Shown here in pieces: positions 19,185 to 28,229 of a DNA stretch of 64,000 bases; positions within the stretch are counted from its first letter, which is position 1; each line of letters begins with the position of its first letter. The notes beneath the pieces were generated by a model. It was not told where the DNA came from. It searched no databases and saw only the letters and a list, made by a program, of their open reading frames with translations. Made by a program: the position numbers and the translations under genes. This DNA is from Acinetobacter colistiniresistens (lineage in GTDB: Bacteria > Pseudomonadota > Gammaproteobacteria > Pseudomonadales > Moraxellaceae). The stretch covers positions 248,001 through 312,000 of the forward strand of contig NZ_KE340383.1 in assembly GCF_000413935.1 (NCBI RefSeq). Direction: 5' to 3'.

Positions 19185-19811
19185 GTGGCATTAAATGTAG
19201 GTCAGGACTTTAAAAAACGTTGGTTAAATGCACCTGAGGCTGTTCGTCAGACCTATCAGGACGATTTAGCACGTATCTGTGATCTATTATTACCACAAAC
19301 GTCGATTCAAAATTGGACTCAACACGAAGAAACAGCTCAACAACGTTCTCAGCAACATATTGATCAGGCCTATGCAGACCTTAAAGCAGAACTGATTGAA
19401 CAAGCACGTATTCGCAAACAACAGGCTTTGGAAAAAGCTTTAGCTGAAAAACGCGCAGCTGAAGCAGCTTATGCTGCGCAACTGCAAGCCGATGAAGCAC
19501 GCCAGTTTGAACAGCAGACTGAGAACCTCGTTGCACTACGTGGACACATCGATCAGGAAATTGCTCAACAGACTGAACGCTATCAAACCAATCCAGAACA
19601 GCCAAGTGTGGATTATGCACATGGCCAAACTGTCACGATTGACGATCAGCAAATTCTATCTGAGCTAGAAAGTGTCCGTGTGCGACTCGAGCTCGAAGCC
19701 GAAGCTTTGATTGAGCAAGCAGTGACGGTATTCCGATCCAAACTGCATGCTCTGGCGCAAGATGAAATTGAGTATGTCCTGAAGAATAGTGACTTTTCGG
19801 ACGAAAAATAA
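19185..19811 (+). CDS. Conserved coiled-coil protein of unknown function
   Basis: I do not recognise the function of this 208-residue, Gln/Glu/Ala-rich protein without a signal peptide. Residues 55-115 (for example QARIRKQQALEKALAEKRAA) look like a long charged coiled coil, with further helical segments to the end. It starts with GTG at 19185 behind AAGGAGTG. It follows holC by 35 bp and ends in a strong terminator, so it is probably the last gene of a pepA-holC transcript. Confidence 0.75.
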   Translation: MALNVGQDFKKRWLNAPEAVRQTYQDDLARICDLLLPQTSIQNWTQHEETAQQRSQQHIDQAYADLKAELIEQARIRKQQALEKALAEKRAAEAAYAAQLQADEARQFEQQTENLVALRGHIDQEIAQQTERYQTNPEQPSVDYAHGQTVTIDDQQILSELESVRVRLELEAEALIEQAVTVFRSKLHALAQDEIEYVLKNSDFSDEK

Positions 19812-19812
19812 T

Positions 19813-19842
19813 AAAAAGGCCCTGTTTAAACAGGGCTTTTTT
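19813..19842 (+). terminator. Bidirectional terminator between the coiled-coil gene and riboflavin synthase
   Basis: Perfect palindrome GCCCTGTTTAAACAGGGC flanked by A and T runs, between two convergent genes. Confidence 0.85.
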
Positions 19843-19854
19843 ATAGATAAATTT

Positions 19855-20514
19855 TTATTTTAAGAAACCATTTTCAGCCAGGAATGCCATACTGATATTC
19901 GACTCAGTTTTTTGCTCTGCGGCCTTATCACCCAACAATAAACGCTCAATATAACGCGCCAATACATCCACTTCCAAATTGACTTTGCTGCCGACTTGCC
20001 AGGTACCAATATTGGTACGCTCAGCAGTGTGTGGAATTAAATTCAAACTCAGAATATTGCCACGCAGATGGTTAATGGTCAGACTAATCCCATCGACCGT
20101 GACTGAGCCTTTTTCTGCCAAGTATTTGGCTAACTCAACCGGAGCCGTCACTTCAAAATAGAGTGAACGTGCATCATGACGAACCAAGCTAATTTCACCT
20201 AGGCCATCGACATGACCACTGACAATATGTCCACCAAATCGTGTGGTGGGCAGCATCGCTTTTTCGACATTGACCGCTTGGCCGACTTTCCATTGACCCA
20301 GTGTAGTCCGGTTTAAACTCTCACGCGAAACATCAGCCGCATACCAGTTCTCGCCCCATTCAATCACGGTCAGGCAGATTCCATTGGTCGCAATCGAGTC
20401 CCCCAAATGTACATCAGACATATCCAAATCAGTTTGAATACGCAAACGGACATCACCACCTACACTTTGTAGGCTCTCAACCTTACCTAAACTTTCAATA
20501 ATGCCTGTAAACAT
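19855..20514 (-). CDS. ribC: Riboflavin synthase alpha chain
   Basis: The enzyme dismutates two 6,7-dimethyl-8-ribityllumazine molecules to riboflavin. It has two tandem lumazine-binding repeats, each about 95 residues. The first starts MFTGIIESLGKVESL and includes SIATNGICLTV. The second holds HIVSGHVDGLGEI and GSVTVDGISLTI. At 219 residues it has the normal length. I see no FMN-riboswitch-like structure in the 150 bp upstream. ribD lies about 3 kb away, so the riboflavin genes are scattered. Confidence 0.92.
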   Translation of the reverse strand: MFTGIIESLGKVESLQSVGGDVRLRIQTDLDMSDVHLGDSIATNGICLTVIEWGENWYAADVSRESLNRTTLGQWKVGQAVNVEKAMLPTTRFGGHIVSGHVDGLGEISLVRHDARSLYFEVTAPVELAKYLAEKGSVTVDGISLTINHLRGNILSLNLIPHTAERTNIGTWQVGSKVNLEVDVLARYIERLLLGDKAAEQKTESNISMAFLAENGFLK

Positions 20515-20620
20515 GGGAGTTTCAACCTATCTTTATTGCAGTATGTAGCACTGTAAAGAAGATACCTTAAAGCAAAGAACCCGAGATAACAAGGCATGTG
20601 CAGTGCAAACACAGGCAAAT

Positions 20621-20647
20621 AAAAAGGGCCATCACCTGATCGCCCTT
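20621..20647 (-). terminator. Probable terminator of the glycerol facilitator gene
   Basis: Read on the minus strand, AAGGGC and GCCCTT enclose a 12-base loop and are followed by TTTTTATTT, 20 bp past the glpF-like stop. The stem is short. Confidence 0.5.
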
Positions 20648-20666
20648 CTCATGATTCATCTGGTCT

Positions 20667-21506
20667 TTATTGCATTTCAGACACTTGCTTTTCAGCAGAT
20701 GATTGTGGTTCTGCTTTTTGATGGACAAGGAAATGACTAAAGAATAGTTTATAGCCTAACACACCTAAACAAGCCCCCACGATTGGTGCAATGATTGGAA
20801 CGATAAAATAAGGAATATCACGACCACCAGTAAATGCGACAGGTCCCCAACCGGTGAAATAAGCCACAATTTTCGGACCAAAATCACGTGCAGGATTCAT
20901 GGCAAAGCCCGTGAGTGGACCAAAAGAAGCGCCAATCACTGCCACCAGCAAACCCACCAAGATCGGCGCCAAAGCACCACGCGGCAAGCCATTACTGTCA
21001 TCGCCAATCGCCATAATCAACCAGAGCAGTAACATGGTGATAAACATTTCCACCATAAAAGCCTGCCCGATCGAGAGCAAATGATGTGGATAGGTCGAGA
21101 AAATTCCCGCCAGTTCCAGACTTTCGACACTGCCACGCACCATATGGTGAGTCTGCTCATAATCCACAAAGAGATTGCTATACAAGCTATAAACCAACAG
21201 CGCACCCACAGCTGCACCTGCCACCTGTGAAATAATATAAAACGGCACCTTGCGCTTATCAAAGCCAGCAAACAATGCCAATGCGATGGTCACCGCAGGG
21301 TTAAGATGAGCTCCCGAAATACCAGCAGATAAATAGACCGCCAATGCTACAGCCAAGCCCCACACAATGCTGATTTCCCACAGACCTAAACTTGCCCCGG
21401 CAAGTTTAAGTGCAGCCACCACACCAATACCAAATGATAAAAAAATTGCGGTAGCAAAAAATTCAGCTACACATTGCCCCAATAAGGTGGGTTCCGAGCG
21501 ACTCAT
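20667..21506 (-). CDS. glpF: MIP-family channel, glycerol facilitator type
   Basis: This is a six-helix aquaporin-family channel of 279 residues. The two half-helix signatures are HLNPAVTIAL and MNPARDFGPK. The Asp after Arg in the second NPA box is the pattern of aquaglyceroporins (GlpF), whereas AqpZ has Ser. This supports glycerol or other small polyols as substrate, although no glpK or glpD lies nearby. A charged cytosolic tail rich in Gln/Ser/Glu follows. The gene is monocistronic, with its own AT-rich upstream region. Confidence 0.82.
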   Translation of the reverse strand: MSRSEPTLLGQCVAEFFATAIFLSFGIGVVAALKLAGASLGLWEISIVWGLAVALAVYLSAGISGAHLNPAVTIALALFAGFDKRKVPFYIISQVAGAAVGALLVYSLYSNLFVDYEQTHHMVRGSVESLELAGIFSTYPHHLLSIGQAFMVEMFITMLLLWLIMAIGDDSNGLPRGALAPILVGLLVAVIGASFGPLTGFAMNPARDFGPKIVAYFTGWGPVAFTGGRDIPYFIVPIIAPIVGACLGVLGYKLFFSHFLVHQKAEPQSSAEKQVSEMQ

Positions 21507-21904
21507 AACAACCTCTCTTGGTCATCGCTGCAAATAGGCAAGACCCTAAATTAAGCTCGGCAAACTATATTTATTTTCAAAACGGGTCAATATGATTTGG
21601 TAATTTTTTAAACGATTGATCAAAAAATTATGATCCAGAAACTAGATGATGAAGACTATAAAAAAGATTAAAAAATAAAACCTAAAGCTTTGTTTAAATT
21701 ATTTATTTAAGATTTTTAAAATAAAAATATGCAGGTCAAAACAAATGATTAAGAACATATAAATCCACTAAAATTTGATGTATTTTTATTATAAAAACAA
21801 GCAGTTATCTTATAAACCGATTTATTTTATCTAATTATCCGATGCTGGCTTGAAATTGGATACAAAAACACCACTTTGTCATCCAAAGTGGTGTTCGACT
21901 TCAC
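21507..21904. other. AT-rich intergenic region
   Basis: The 398 bp hold no ORF I can support. The left part should contain the promoter of the glpF-like gene. The right part holds a terminator (21867-21895). The middle is mostly A/T runs without a clear repeat. Confidence 0.6.
21867..21895 (-). terminator. Terminator of the ribD-methyltransferase transcript
   Basis: The 11 bp stem AACACCACTTT / AAAGTGGTGTT lies just past the methyltransferase stop on the minus strand, with a TTTTTGTATCC tract after it on that strand. Confidence 0.75.
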
Positions 21905-23197
21905 TTACCAAAGTGCTAGCTGAGTACTATTGCCAGTGGTATCCACCCCGCCTAGTTCAGCAAAGTGATATAACTGACCCAGCAACTGTCGCAACGGCGG
22001 ACCTGATTTGGCATGAGTATCGGTAATCACAATAAACTCAAGTACGCGTGCGCGATCCGATTGACGTTGTTTACTTACACGATACCGCGGAACATCTTGT
22101 GTTAGCAGAGTCACTTTGCCGCGTTTTAAATTGGCGGTGAGCAAGTCTTTCGGTTCGATATTTCCATCAGTCGAATAGCTGGTCAAAATATAGCGGGCAT
22201 TAATGGTTTCCAATAACTTTTCATACGCCTCTTTGGCATATTTTGACGAGTTATAAGGACTTGGACGCTCTTTACGCCATGCGCGATCAATCCCGCTCTT
22301 AAAGCCTTTGGTATCGGGTGAAGGTAAATCCACCTGATCCCATAAGGTCAGCGCATTGAGGACATGGTAATTACTGCTATAGGCATGTTGGTTATATGGC
22401 GGATCGAGATAGGCCACATCGACCTCAAAACCACTCATCTGATTGGCGAGATGCTGTGCATCTACACACCACATTTCTGCGGCAGGCCGTTTAGGGTCAC
22501 CAATTTCACAAAAACGACTCGGTGTCAGCCACAAGAGTGATTCAATCCGCTCTAAAGCCGTTTGGGTACGTCCACCCCAGCCCTGATGGAAACTTTTAAA
22601 GACACCGCTGGTATTGCTGACAAAACTTGCCGAATACAACAGCGGCGCCAATAACGCACTCATTTCCACATCATTGATGGCACCTTGGGCTTGCCATGTT
22701 GCAATCTGCTGGCGAATCGCATCAATACGCATGCCGTTACGGCGTTTGAAGAACAAACGGTCACGAGCAGGGTCATAGACATCATCATTACGCGGACACA
22801 AGTTATGTGTGACCCAACCTTTGACCTCAGGCAAACGGTTCAGATAATCAATGGCTTTTTGATAGCCACCCAGTTCTTTAAAAGCAGGTGCATCTACACA
22901 AGCTAAAATGGCATGATTCAATGCGTGGCTATAGGGTTCCCAGTCATTGGCAATCACACGATAACCATTCTGACGTGCCAAACGCGAGACAACGCCACTC
23001 CCCGCAAAGAAATCCGCAAAAATCGGTGGATTCTTTTTCTTGCTGTTCAGTGTGCCTGTAATCTCGAGTGCCTCTAAAATGAGATGAAGCAGTCGACGCT
23101 TATTGCCCAGATAAGGCACTAACTGATGAAAAAGATATTCGTCTGTCGTACGTGCGGCATGACGACGTTTGTGATAAACCGATGGTTCTGGATTCAT
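21905..23197 (-). CDS. D12-class adenine-specific DNA methyltransferase (orphan)
   Basis: This is a Dam-like N6-adenine methyltransferase that acts on an unknown site. It has the SAM-binding start LVPYLGNKRRLLHLILEAL, then FFAGSGVVSRLARQNGYRVI and the catalytic motif IV DPPYNQHAYSSN. Residues 60-270 hold a large target-recognition insert. At 430 residues it is longer than Dam (about 280). No restriction endonuclease is adjacent. The start ATG overlaps the ribD stop by 4 bp, so the two are coupled, which suggests a stable core gene rather than a mobile restriction system. Confidence 0.82.
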   Translation of the reverse strand: MNPEPSVYHKRRHAARTTDEYLFHQLVPYLGNKRRLLHLILEALEITGTLNSKKKNPPIFADFFAGSGVVSRLARQNGYRVIANDWEPYSHALNHAILACVDAPAFKELGGYQKAIDYLNRLPEVKGWVTHNLCPRNDDVYDPARDRLFFKRRNGMRIDAIRQQIATWQAQGAINDVEMSALLAPLLYSASFVSNTSGVFKSFHQGWGGRTQTALERIESLLWLTPSRFCEIGDPKRPAAEMWCVDAQHLANQMSGFEVDVAYLDPPYNQHAYSSNYHVLNALTLWDQVDLPSPDTKGFKSGIDRAWRKERPSPYNSSKYAKEAYEKLLETINARYILTSYSTDGNIEPKDLLTANLKRGKVTLLTQDVPRYRVSKQRQSDRARVLEFIVITDTHAKSGPPLRQLLGQLYHFAELGGVDTTGNSTQLALW

Positions 23198-24294
23198 ATC
23201 ATCTCTTGGATAGGGAGCAATCTTAGGCGAATGTCTTGCCCAAGTTGGGTTACATCAACCAATTCAAAACGCAGCTGCTCTGCCATTTTGCTAAATTCAG
23301 CATTGAACATTGCCCGGGCAGATTGACCAAGCAAAGTGGGTGCAACATAACTGATCATTTCATCAACCAGCCCTTGCTGCAGAAAGGCAGTCGATAAGGT
23401 TGCACCAGCCTCAACCAATACATCATAAATTTGATAGTGTTGGGCCAAGGTCTGCAATAATTGATTTAAAGGCTGTACTGACAATTGTATCACGCCTAAA
23501 TCTGCAAGTTCTTGACGAAATGGTGTCATCACCATGACAGTTTCAGGATTTTGTAAAATCTTGGCTGAAAGCGGGAGCCGTCCTTGACGATCAAGCACAA
23601 TACGTTTGGGCTGAACCACCGTGCTCAGATCTATCCCGTCTAATGCACGTACATTCAGTTCACAATCATCGGCCAAAACAGTTTGAATCCCCGTCATCAC
23701 CGCGCCTGAAATAGCACGCCAGTGCTGTACATCTTGACGTGCTGCCGTGCCTGTAATCCACTTTGACTCACCCGAAGCCATCGCAGTACGACCATCAAGA
23801 CTGGAAGCGATTTTTAAACGCACATAGGGCAAACCTGTAGACATGGCTTTTAAAAAGCCCAAATTGAGCGTTTTCGCAGTTTCTGCACACACGCCCGTTT
23901 CAACCTCTATGCCTGCCGCTTGTAATATTTGAACGCCCTTGCCTGCAACCAACGGATTTGGGTCTGAACACGCCACTACCACTTTTTTCACTTGGGCTTT
24001 GACTAATGCCTCGGCACATGGTGGCGTTCGGCCATAGTGTGCACATGGCTCCAAGGTGACATACGCCGTTGCACCTTTGGCATTGTCACCCGCTTGGCGC
24101 AAAGCAAAAACTTCAGCGTGAGGTTGGCCTGCTTTAGGATGATAGCCCTCGCCAATCAACTGACCCTCTTTCACAATAACGCAGCCGACATTCGGGTTTG
24201 GCTTGGTCGAGTATTGACCCCGTCGCGCCAAAGCAATGGCCTGTTGCATCCAGTGCTGATGTTCAGATAAGTGTTCTTGGGTTAACTCAGACAT
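23194..24294 (-). CDS. ribD: Bifunctional riboflavin deaminase/reductase
   Basis: RibD carries out the deamination and reduction steps after GTP cyclohydrolase II. The N-terminal deaminase (about 1-145) has the zinc motif HAEVFAL and EPCAHYGRTPPC. The C-terminal reductase domain (about 150-366) has VRLKIASSLDGRTAM and the NADPH-region VEAGATLSTAFLQQGLVDE. At 366 residues it is full length. It starts 12 bp after nrdR, forming an nrdR-ribD-methyltransferase run on the minus strand. nrdR-ribD adjacency is common in proteobacteria. Confidence 0.93.
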   Translation of the reverse strand: MSELTQEHLSEHQHWMQQAIALARRGQYSTKPNPNVGCVIVKEGQLIGEGYHPKAGQPHAEVFALRQAGDNAKGATAYVTLEPCAHYGRTPPCAEALVKAQVKKVVVACSDPNPLVAGKGVQILQAAGIEVETGVCAETAKTLNLGFLKAMSTGLPYVRLKIASSLDGRTAMASGESKWITGTAARQDVQHWRAISGAVMTGIQTVLADDCELNVRALDGIDLSTVVQPKRIVLDRQGRLPLSAKILQNPETVMVMTPFRQELADLGVIQLSVQPLNQLLQTLAQHYQIYDVLVEAGATLSTAFLQQGLVDEMISYVAPTLLGQSARAMFNAEFSKMAEQLRFELVDVTQLGQDIRLRLLPIQEMI

Positions 24295-24306
24295 AGTCTC
24301 TCTAAT

Positions 24307-24771
24307 TTAAGCTTCATTTTCACGTTGTTGCATTTGCTCAATCTGATGGCGAAATGCTTCTACATCTTGGAAATCTTGATAGACAGAGGCAAAGCGAACA
24401 TAAGCAACATGGTCTAGGGCAAACAAAGCCTGCATGACAATTTCACCAATGGTTCTTGATTTTACATCACGCTCGCCCAGACGACGAATCTGTGATTGAA
24501 TATCGCTGAGTACCGTTTCAATTTGCTCTTGCGTGACTGGACGTTTTTGTAAGGCATGCATAAGGGAGCGACGTAGCTTGGCCTCATCAAAAGGCTCATT
24601 TTTACCGTCGGATTTGATCACACGCGGCATCACCACATCATAACTTTCAAAGGTGGTAAAACGCTCTCCACAAATGACACACTCACGACGACGACGAATC
24701 TGGCAGCCTTCGGCAGCCAAACGCGAGTCTATGACTTTACTATCAGCGGCGTTACAAAATGGACAATGCAT
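24307..24771 (-). CDS. nrdR: Transcriptional repressor NrdR
   Basis: NrdR is the ATP/dATP-sensing repressor of ribonucleotide reductase genes. The N-terminal zinc ribbon reads MHCPFCNAADSKVIDSR, then RRRRECVICGERFTTFE. The ATP-cone domain (about 49-139) begins PRVIKSDGKNEPFDEAKLRR. At 154 residues it has the standard length. It heads the nrdR-ribD unit. Confidence 0.95.
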   Translation of the reverse strand: MHCPFCNAADSKVIDSRLAAEGCQIRRRRECVICGERFTTFESYDVVMPRVIKSDGKNEPFDEAKLRRSLMHALQKRPVTQEQIETVLSDIQSQIRRLGERDVKSRTIGEIVMQALFALDHVAYVRFASVYQDFQDVEAFRHQIEQMQQRENEA

Positions 24772-24848
24772 AGTTGCGTGATTATTTACTCTCTTTGCTT
24801 AAGTGTAGCAAAGTTTCTGCAATTGCAGAACCAGTACCCTAAAAGCAT

Positions 24849-24877
24849 AAAAAAACAGCCCGATGGGGCTGTTTTTT
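24849..24877 (-). terminator. Terminator of glnK-amtB
   Basis: AAAAACAGCCC / GGGCTGTTTTT hairpin, 20 bp past the amtB stop on the minus strand. Confidence 0.85.
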
Positions 24878-24896
24878 AAATCGCATGTTGTGCCGA

Positions 24897-26306
24897 TTAT
24901 TCGATACGTTCGCCATGTTGGCTCAGGTCAAGACCCATACGCTCATCATCTGCGCTGACACGAATACCAATCACCAAATCGATCACTTTTAGGATGATAA
25001 AGGTCACAATTGCACTATACGCGATGGTTGCCAATACACCTTCAACTTGCACCCACAATTGCCCCATAAAGGTTGGTGCAAGTGCTACATTCGCCGCTTT
25101 GATAATTTCATCGCTATAAAAGATACCGGTCAGAATCGCACCCACAATCCCCCCCACTGCATGTAACCCAAATGCATCCAAGGCATCATCGGCTTTAAGT
25201 AGGCGTTTCAATGCAGTAATACCCCAGAAGCACACCACGCCACCGATGAGACCCATGATTAACGCACCGCCAACACCGACGAAACCCGCAGCAGGCGTAA
25301 TCACAACCAATCCCGCCACCGCACCAGACGCACCACCCAGTACCGATGCTTTGCCACGAATCAGACGTTCGACAATGAGCCAAGAGAATGCAGCAGCGGC
25401 AGCAGCAACTTGAGTCACTAAAATGGCCATACTTGCACGTGCACCCGCACCTAAAGCACTACCCCCGTTAAAGCCGAACCAACCGACCCAAATCAAGCTC
25501 GCACCGATCACAGTTAAAGTCAGGTTATGTGGTGCCATCGATTCACGGCCAAGACCCGTACGTTTACCTAACATATAAGCAGCAACCAAACCTGCCACAC
25601 CGGCGTTGATATGGACAACAGTACCACCCGCAAAGTCTAATGCACCTGCTTTGAATAACCAGCCATCAGCAGCCCAGACCCAGTGTGTGATGGGTGCATA
25701 CACCAAAATCACCCAAACTGCGATAAATGCCATGAATGCTGAATATTTCATACGATCAGCAATCGAACCACTAATAATCGCAACGGTAATAATGGCGAAG
25801 GTCATTTGGAAAATAACAAATAAACTTTCAGGAATGGTGCCATTCAGCGCATCAAAGGCCACGCCATTCAGCATTGCCTTGCCCAAGTCGCCAATGTATG
25901 CGCCTGAACCAGAGAATGCCAATGAGTAACCGGCAATCACCCAGATTAAACTTACTAGAATCGCAGCAGAGAGGCTGAACATCATGGTACTGAGTACGTT
26001 TTTCTTACGAACCATACCACCATAGAACAGCGCCAAACCAGGAATCGTCATCAACAGAACCAATGCTGTTGAAACAAGAACCCACGCTGTATCGCCTGTA
26101 TCCAGTTTTGCTGTCGCAGCAGGTGCTGGTGTTACCTCGACAGGGGCTGCCGCAGCTGTTGTAGCAATTTCTGATGGTGCAGCCGTTGTATCAGCTGCTA
26201 CCGTGTGTTCAACCGCAGGGCTAGATACCGCGTCTTCTGCCCAAACTGCCGCCGAACCACCTAAGAGTGCGCCAGATAGACTGAGCGCCATAAGCATTTT
26301 TTTCAT
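24897..26306 (-). CDS. amtB: Ammonium transporter
   Basis: This is an Amt/MEP/Rh ammonium channel of 469 residues. The cleavable signal peptide ends near GGSAAVWA. An Ala/Pro/Thr-rich stretch (to about 70) leads to eleven predicted membrane helices. Typical Amt segments include ALFYGGMVRKKNVLSTMM, TFAIITVAIISGSIADRMKY, DFAGGTVVHINAGVAGLV (a pore His) and FGLHAVGGIVGAILTG (the second pore His). It follows glnK by 67 bp on the same strand, and GlnK is its cytosolic regulator. Confidence 0.93.
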   Translation of the reverse strand: MKKMLMALSLSGALLGGSAAVWAEDAVSSPAVEHTVAADTTAAPSEIATTAAAAPVEVTPAPAATAKLDTGDTAWVLVSTALVLLMTIPGLALFYGGMVRKKNVLSTMMFSLSAAILVSLIWVIAGYSLAFSGSGAYIGDLGKAMLNGVAFDALNGTIPESLFVIFQMTFAIITVAIISGSIADRMKYSAFMAFIAVWVILVYAPITHWVWAADGWLFKAGALDFAGGTVVHINAGVAGLVAAYMLGKRTGLGRESMAPHNLTLTVIGASLIWVGWFGFNGGSALGAGARASMAILVTQVAAAAAAFSWLIVERLIRGKASVLGGASGAVAGLVVITPAAGFVGVGGALIMGLIGGVVCFWGITALKRLLKADDALDAFGLHAVGGIVGAILTGIFYSDEIIKAANVALAPTFMGQLWVQVEGVLATIAYSAIVTFIILKVIDLVIGIRVSADDERMGLDLSQHGERIE

Positions 26307-26373
26307 TCGTGTCCCCCAACCTGATTTCGCGAGCTATTTCTATTCTTTCTAACTCAGCAAAGTTTGTGCCAAT

Positions 26374-26712
26374 TTAGACAGCATCTGGCCCAGTCTCACC
26401 CGTACGAATACGGATCACTTGTTCTAAATTGGTGACAAAGATTTTTCCATCACCAATTTTGCCTGTGCTTGCGACACGAGTAATCGACTCAATGACCGCG
26501 TCCACCATCTCATCGCTAATTGCTATTTCAATCTTTACTTTCGGTAAGAAATCAACCACATACTCTGCACCACGATACAGTTCTGTGTGACCCTTTTGAC
26601 GTCCGAAACCTTTGACTTCAGTTACGGTAATCCCTTGAACACCAATTTCAGAGAGTGCTTCACGCACATCATCCAATTTGAATGGTTTTACAATTGCAGT
26701 TACAAGCTTCAT
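26374..26712 (-). CDS. glnK: Nitrogen regulatory protein P-II
   Basis: This is a 112-residue PII signal protein that binds ATP and 2-oxoglutarate. The T-loop with the uridylylated tyrosine reads HTELYRGAEYVVDFLPK, and the B-loop is ASTGKIGDGKIFV. Its position before amtB identifies it as GlnK rather than GlnB. A sigma-54-like promoter with one mismatch lies about 40 bp upstream, which fits NtrC control. Confidence 0.93.
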   Translation of the reverse strand: MKLVTAIVKPFKLDDVREALSEIGVQGITVTEVKGFGRQKGHTELYRGAEYVVDFLPKVKIEIAISDEMVDAVIESITRVASTGKIGDGKIFVTNLEQVIRIRTGETGPDAV

Positions 26713-26752
26713 GTTTGTTTTCCTTCGGCTTATTTCACCAGTAAGGTTTTAT

Positions 26753-26769
26753 GTTCAATTTTCATGCCA
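26753..26769 (-). promoter_or_regulatory. Candidate sigma-54 promoter of glnK-amtB
   Basis: On the minus strand, TGGCATGAAAATTGAAC matches the -24/-12 pattern TGGCAYRNNNNTTGCW except at one -12 base. It lies about 41 bp before the glnK start. Sigma-54/NtrC control of glnK-amtB is known in many proteobacteria. Confidence 0.5.
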
Positions 26770-26987
26770 ATATTTAAAGGTTGGGGGGGATTCAAATATT
26801 GGGCACAAGCTTTCTTTATAACCTATTTAGCCTTGAAGATGTAGATAGTGCATCGAAAATAAGTTTCATTTACGCCTGTTTCACTGGATTGATAAGTCAC
26901 TCAAGCATCTGGCCCGAACTGTGCTAGAGGATTAGCAGAAGCAGTGATACACTGGGCAGCAAATATACATAACCGATTGAGCACTTT

Positions 26988-27215
26988 ATGATTGAGACTC
27001 TTTTACAGGCAATTTTGCAACAAGTTGATCAACCTAAAAAAGATTTAGAAAAGAACTTACGTGCGCTATTGAATGAAAGCATCGAAAAATTGGACCTTGT
27101 CTCGAAGCAAGAACTGGATCGCCAAAGGAATGCCTTGAATACTGCGAATCAGCGTCTTGCTGAACTTCAACAGCAGATGAAAATACTGGAAGAGGTTATT
27201 CAGCATAAAAAATAG
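26988..27215 (+). CDS. ubiK: Ubiquinone biosynthesis accessory factor UbiK
   Basis: This is a small helical protein of the BMFP/YqiC family that assists aerobic ubiquinone synthesis and binds membranes. The 75 residues show the family pattern. The N-terminal amphipathic stretch is MIETLLQAILQQVDQPKKDL, followed by the segment DLVSKQELDRQRNALNTANQ. A C-terminal leucine-zipper-like coiled coil reads RLAELQQQMKILEEVI. It lies directly before comM, as yqiC-like genes often do in related genera. Confidence 0.85.
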   Translation: MIETLLQAILQQVDQPKKDLEKNLRALLNESIEKLDLVSKQELDRQRNALNTANQRLAELQQQMKILEEVIQHKK

Positions 27216-27283
27216 CACCAACTTGGTGCATATCGCACTGAAAAATGATTAAAAATAAAGCACTATAATGGAACAATAATAAG

Positions 27284-28123
27284 ATGTCTTTTGCCAAGAT
27301 TTATACAAGAGGCCTATTGGGGCTACATGCCCCACAAATCGAAGTTGAAGTACATATCAGCGCAGGCTTGCCTTCTTTAACGATTGTCGGCCTGCCTGAA
27401 GCCGCAGTGCGTGAAAGTAAAGATCGTGTCCGCTCCGCCATTATTAATAGCGGTTTTCAGTTTCCAACCAAACGTTTAACCATCAATTTAGCACCTGCAG
27501 ATTTACCCAAAGATGGTTCCCGACTCGACTTACCCATTGCACTCGGTATCTTGATTGCATCAGGTCAACTCCCTGAACAGAGTACTGAGGGCTTTGAATT
27601 TATTGGTGAACTGGCACTGGATGGACATTTACGCCCAATCTCAGGGGCTTTAACCATTGCGATGGCCTGCCAACAAGCACAACATCGCTTACTACTGCCG
27701 ACGGCAAATTTGGATGAAGCCAATCAGCTTCCAGAATTTGAAGTCTATGCAGCCGGTCATCTACAAGAGGTTTGTGCACATTTTTCGGGCAATTCCCAGA
27801 TTCAAGCTGCACCACAAAGAACAACCGCAGCTGCCTCCTACTATCAATTTGATCTGGCCGATGTTAAAGGTCAACTTCGCCCACGTCGTGCCTTGGAAAT
27901 TGCAGCGGCTGGTGGACATTCATTACTGTTTAAAGGACCACCGGGGACAGGGAAAACCTTGCTGGCATCACGACTGCCCTCTATATTGCCTCCGCTCAAT
28001 GCACGTGAGAATCTTGAAGTCGCCAGTATTTACTCCGTCGCCAATGCACAACATACTTTTGGTCAACGGCCTTTCCGAGCACCGCACCATACTGCATCTG
28101 CCATTGCATTGGTCGGTGGTGGC
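27284..28123 (+). pseudogene. comM: comM, 5' part (split by the transposon)
   Basis: This is the first 280 codons of ComM, a ring-forming Mg-chelatase-like AAA+ helicase that aids branch migration during natural transformation. The fragment holds the N-terminal ChlI-like domain (MSFAKIYTRGLLGLHAPQIE onward) and Walker A GPPGTGKTLLASRLPS. The reading frame is cut within the GGG repeat after ASAIALVGGG and resumes in frame at 58174. The last five bases (GTGGC) are the target duplication. comM is the classic insertion site of AbaR-type islands in Acinetobacter. Confidence 0.95.
28119..28123. repeat. Target-site duplication, left copy
   Basis: GTGGC directly abuts the left terminal repeat and is repeated directly after the right one (58169-58173). 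A 5 bp duplication is standard for Tn7-like elements. Confidence 0.95.
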
Positions 28124-28168
28124 TGTCATTTCCAAAGAACTATGCGACATTACAAACAACTATGCGAC
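28124..28168. repeat. Left transposon end: terminal repeat plus second TnsB-like site
   Basis: The 26 bp terminal repeat spans 28124-28149. Inside it AAAGAACTATGCGAC (28134-28148) is followed 20 bp later by AAACAACTATGCGAC (28154-28168). This is the pattern of repeated TnsB-binding sites at Tn7-like ends. Confidence 0.85.
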
Positions 28169-28229
28169 AAATAATCTGATAAGTAAGAAGAAAATAGATC
28201 CTAACTAAATAAGGTAGTTATAAATATTT

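Noticed and set aside
20515..20666. FMN riboswitch upstream of riboflavin synthase
   Set aside because: The upstream sequence lacks the conserved AGGGUA/junction elements and has only a simple hairpin oriented as terminator of the neighbouring gene.
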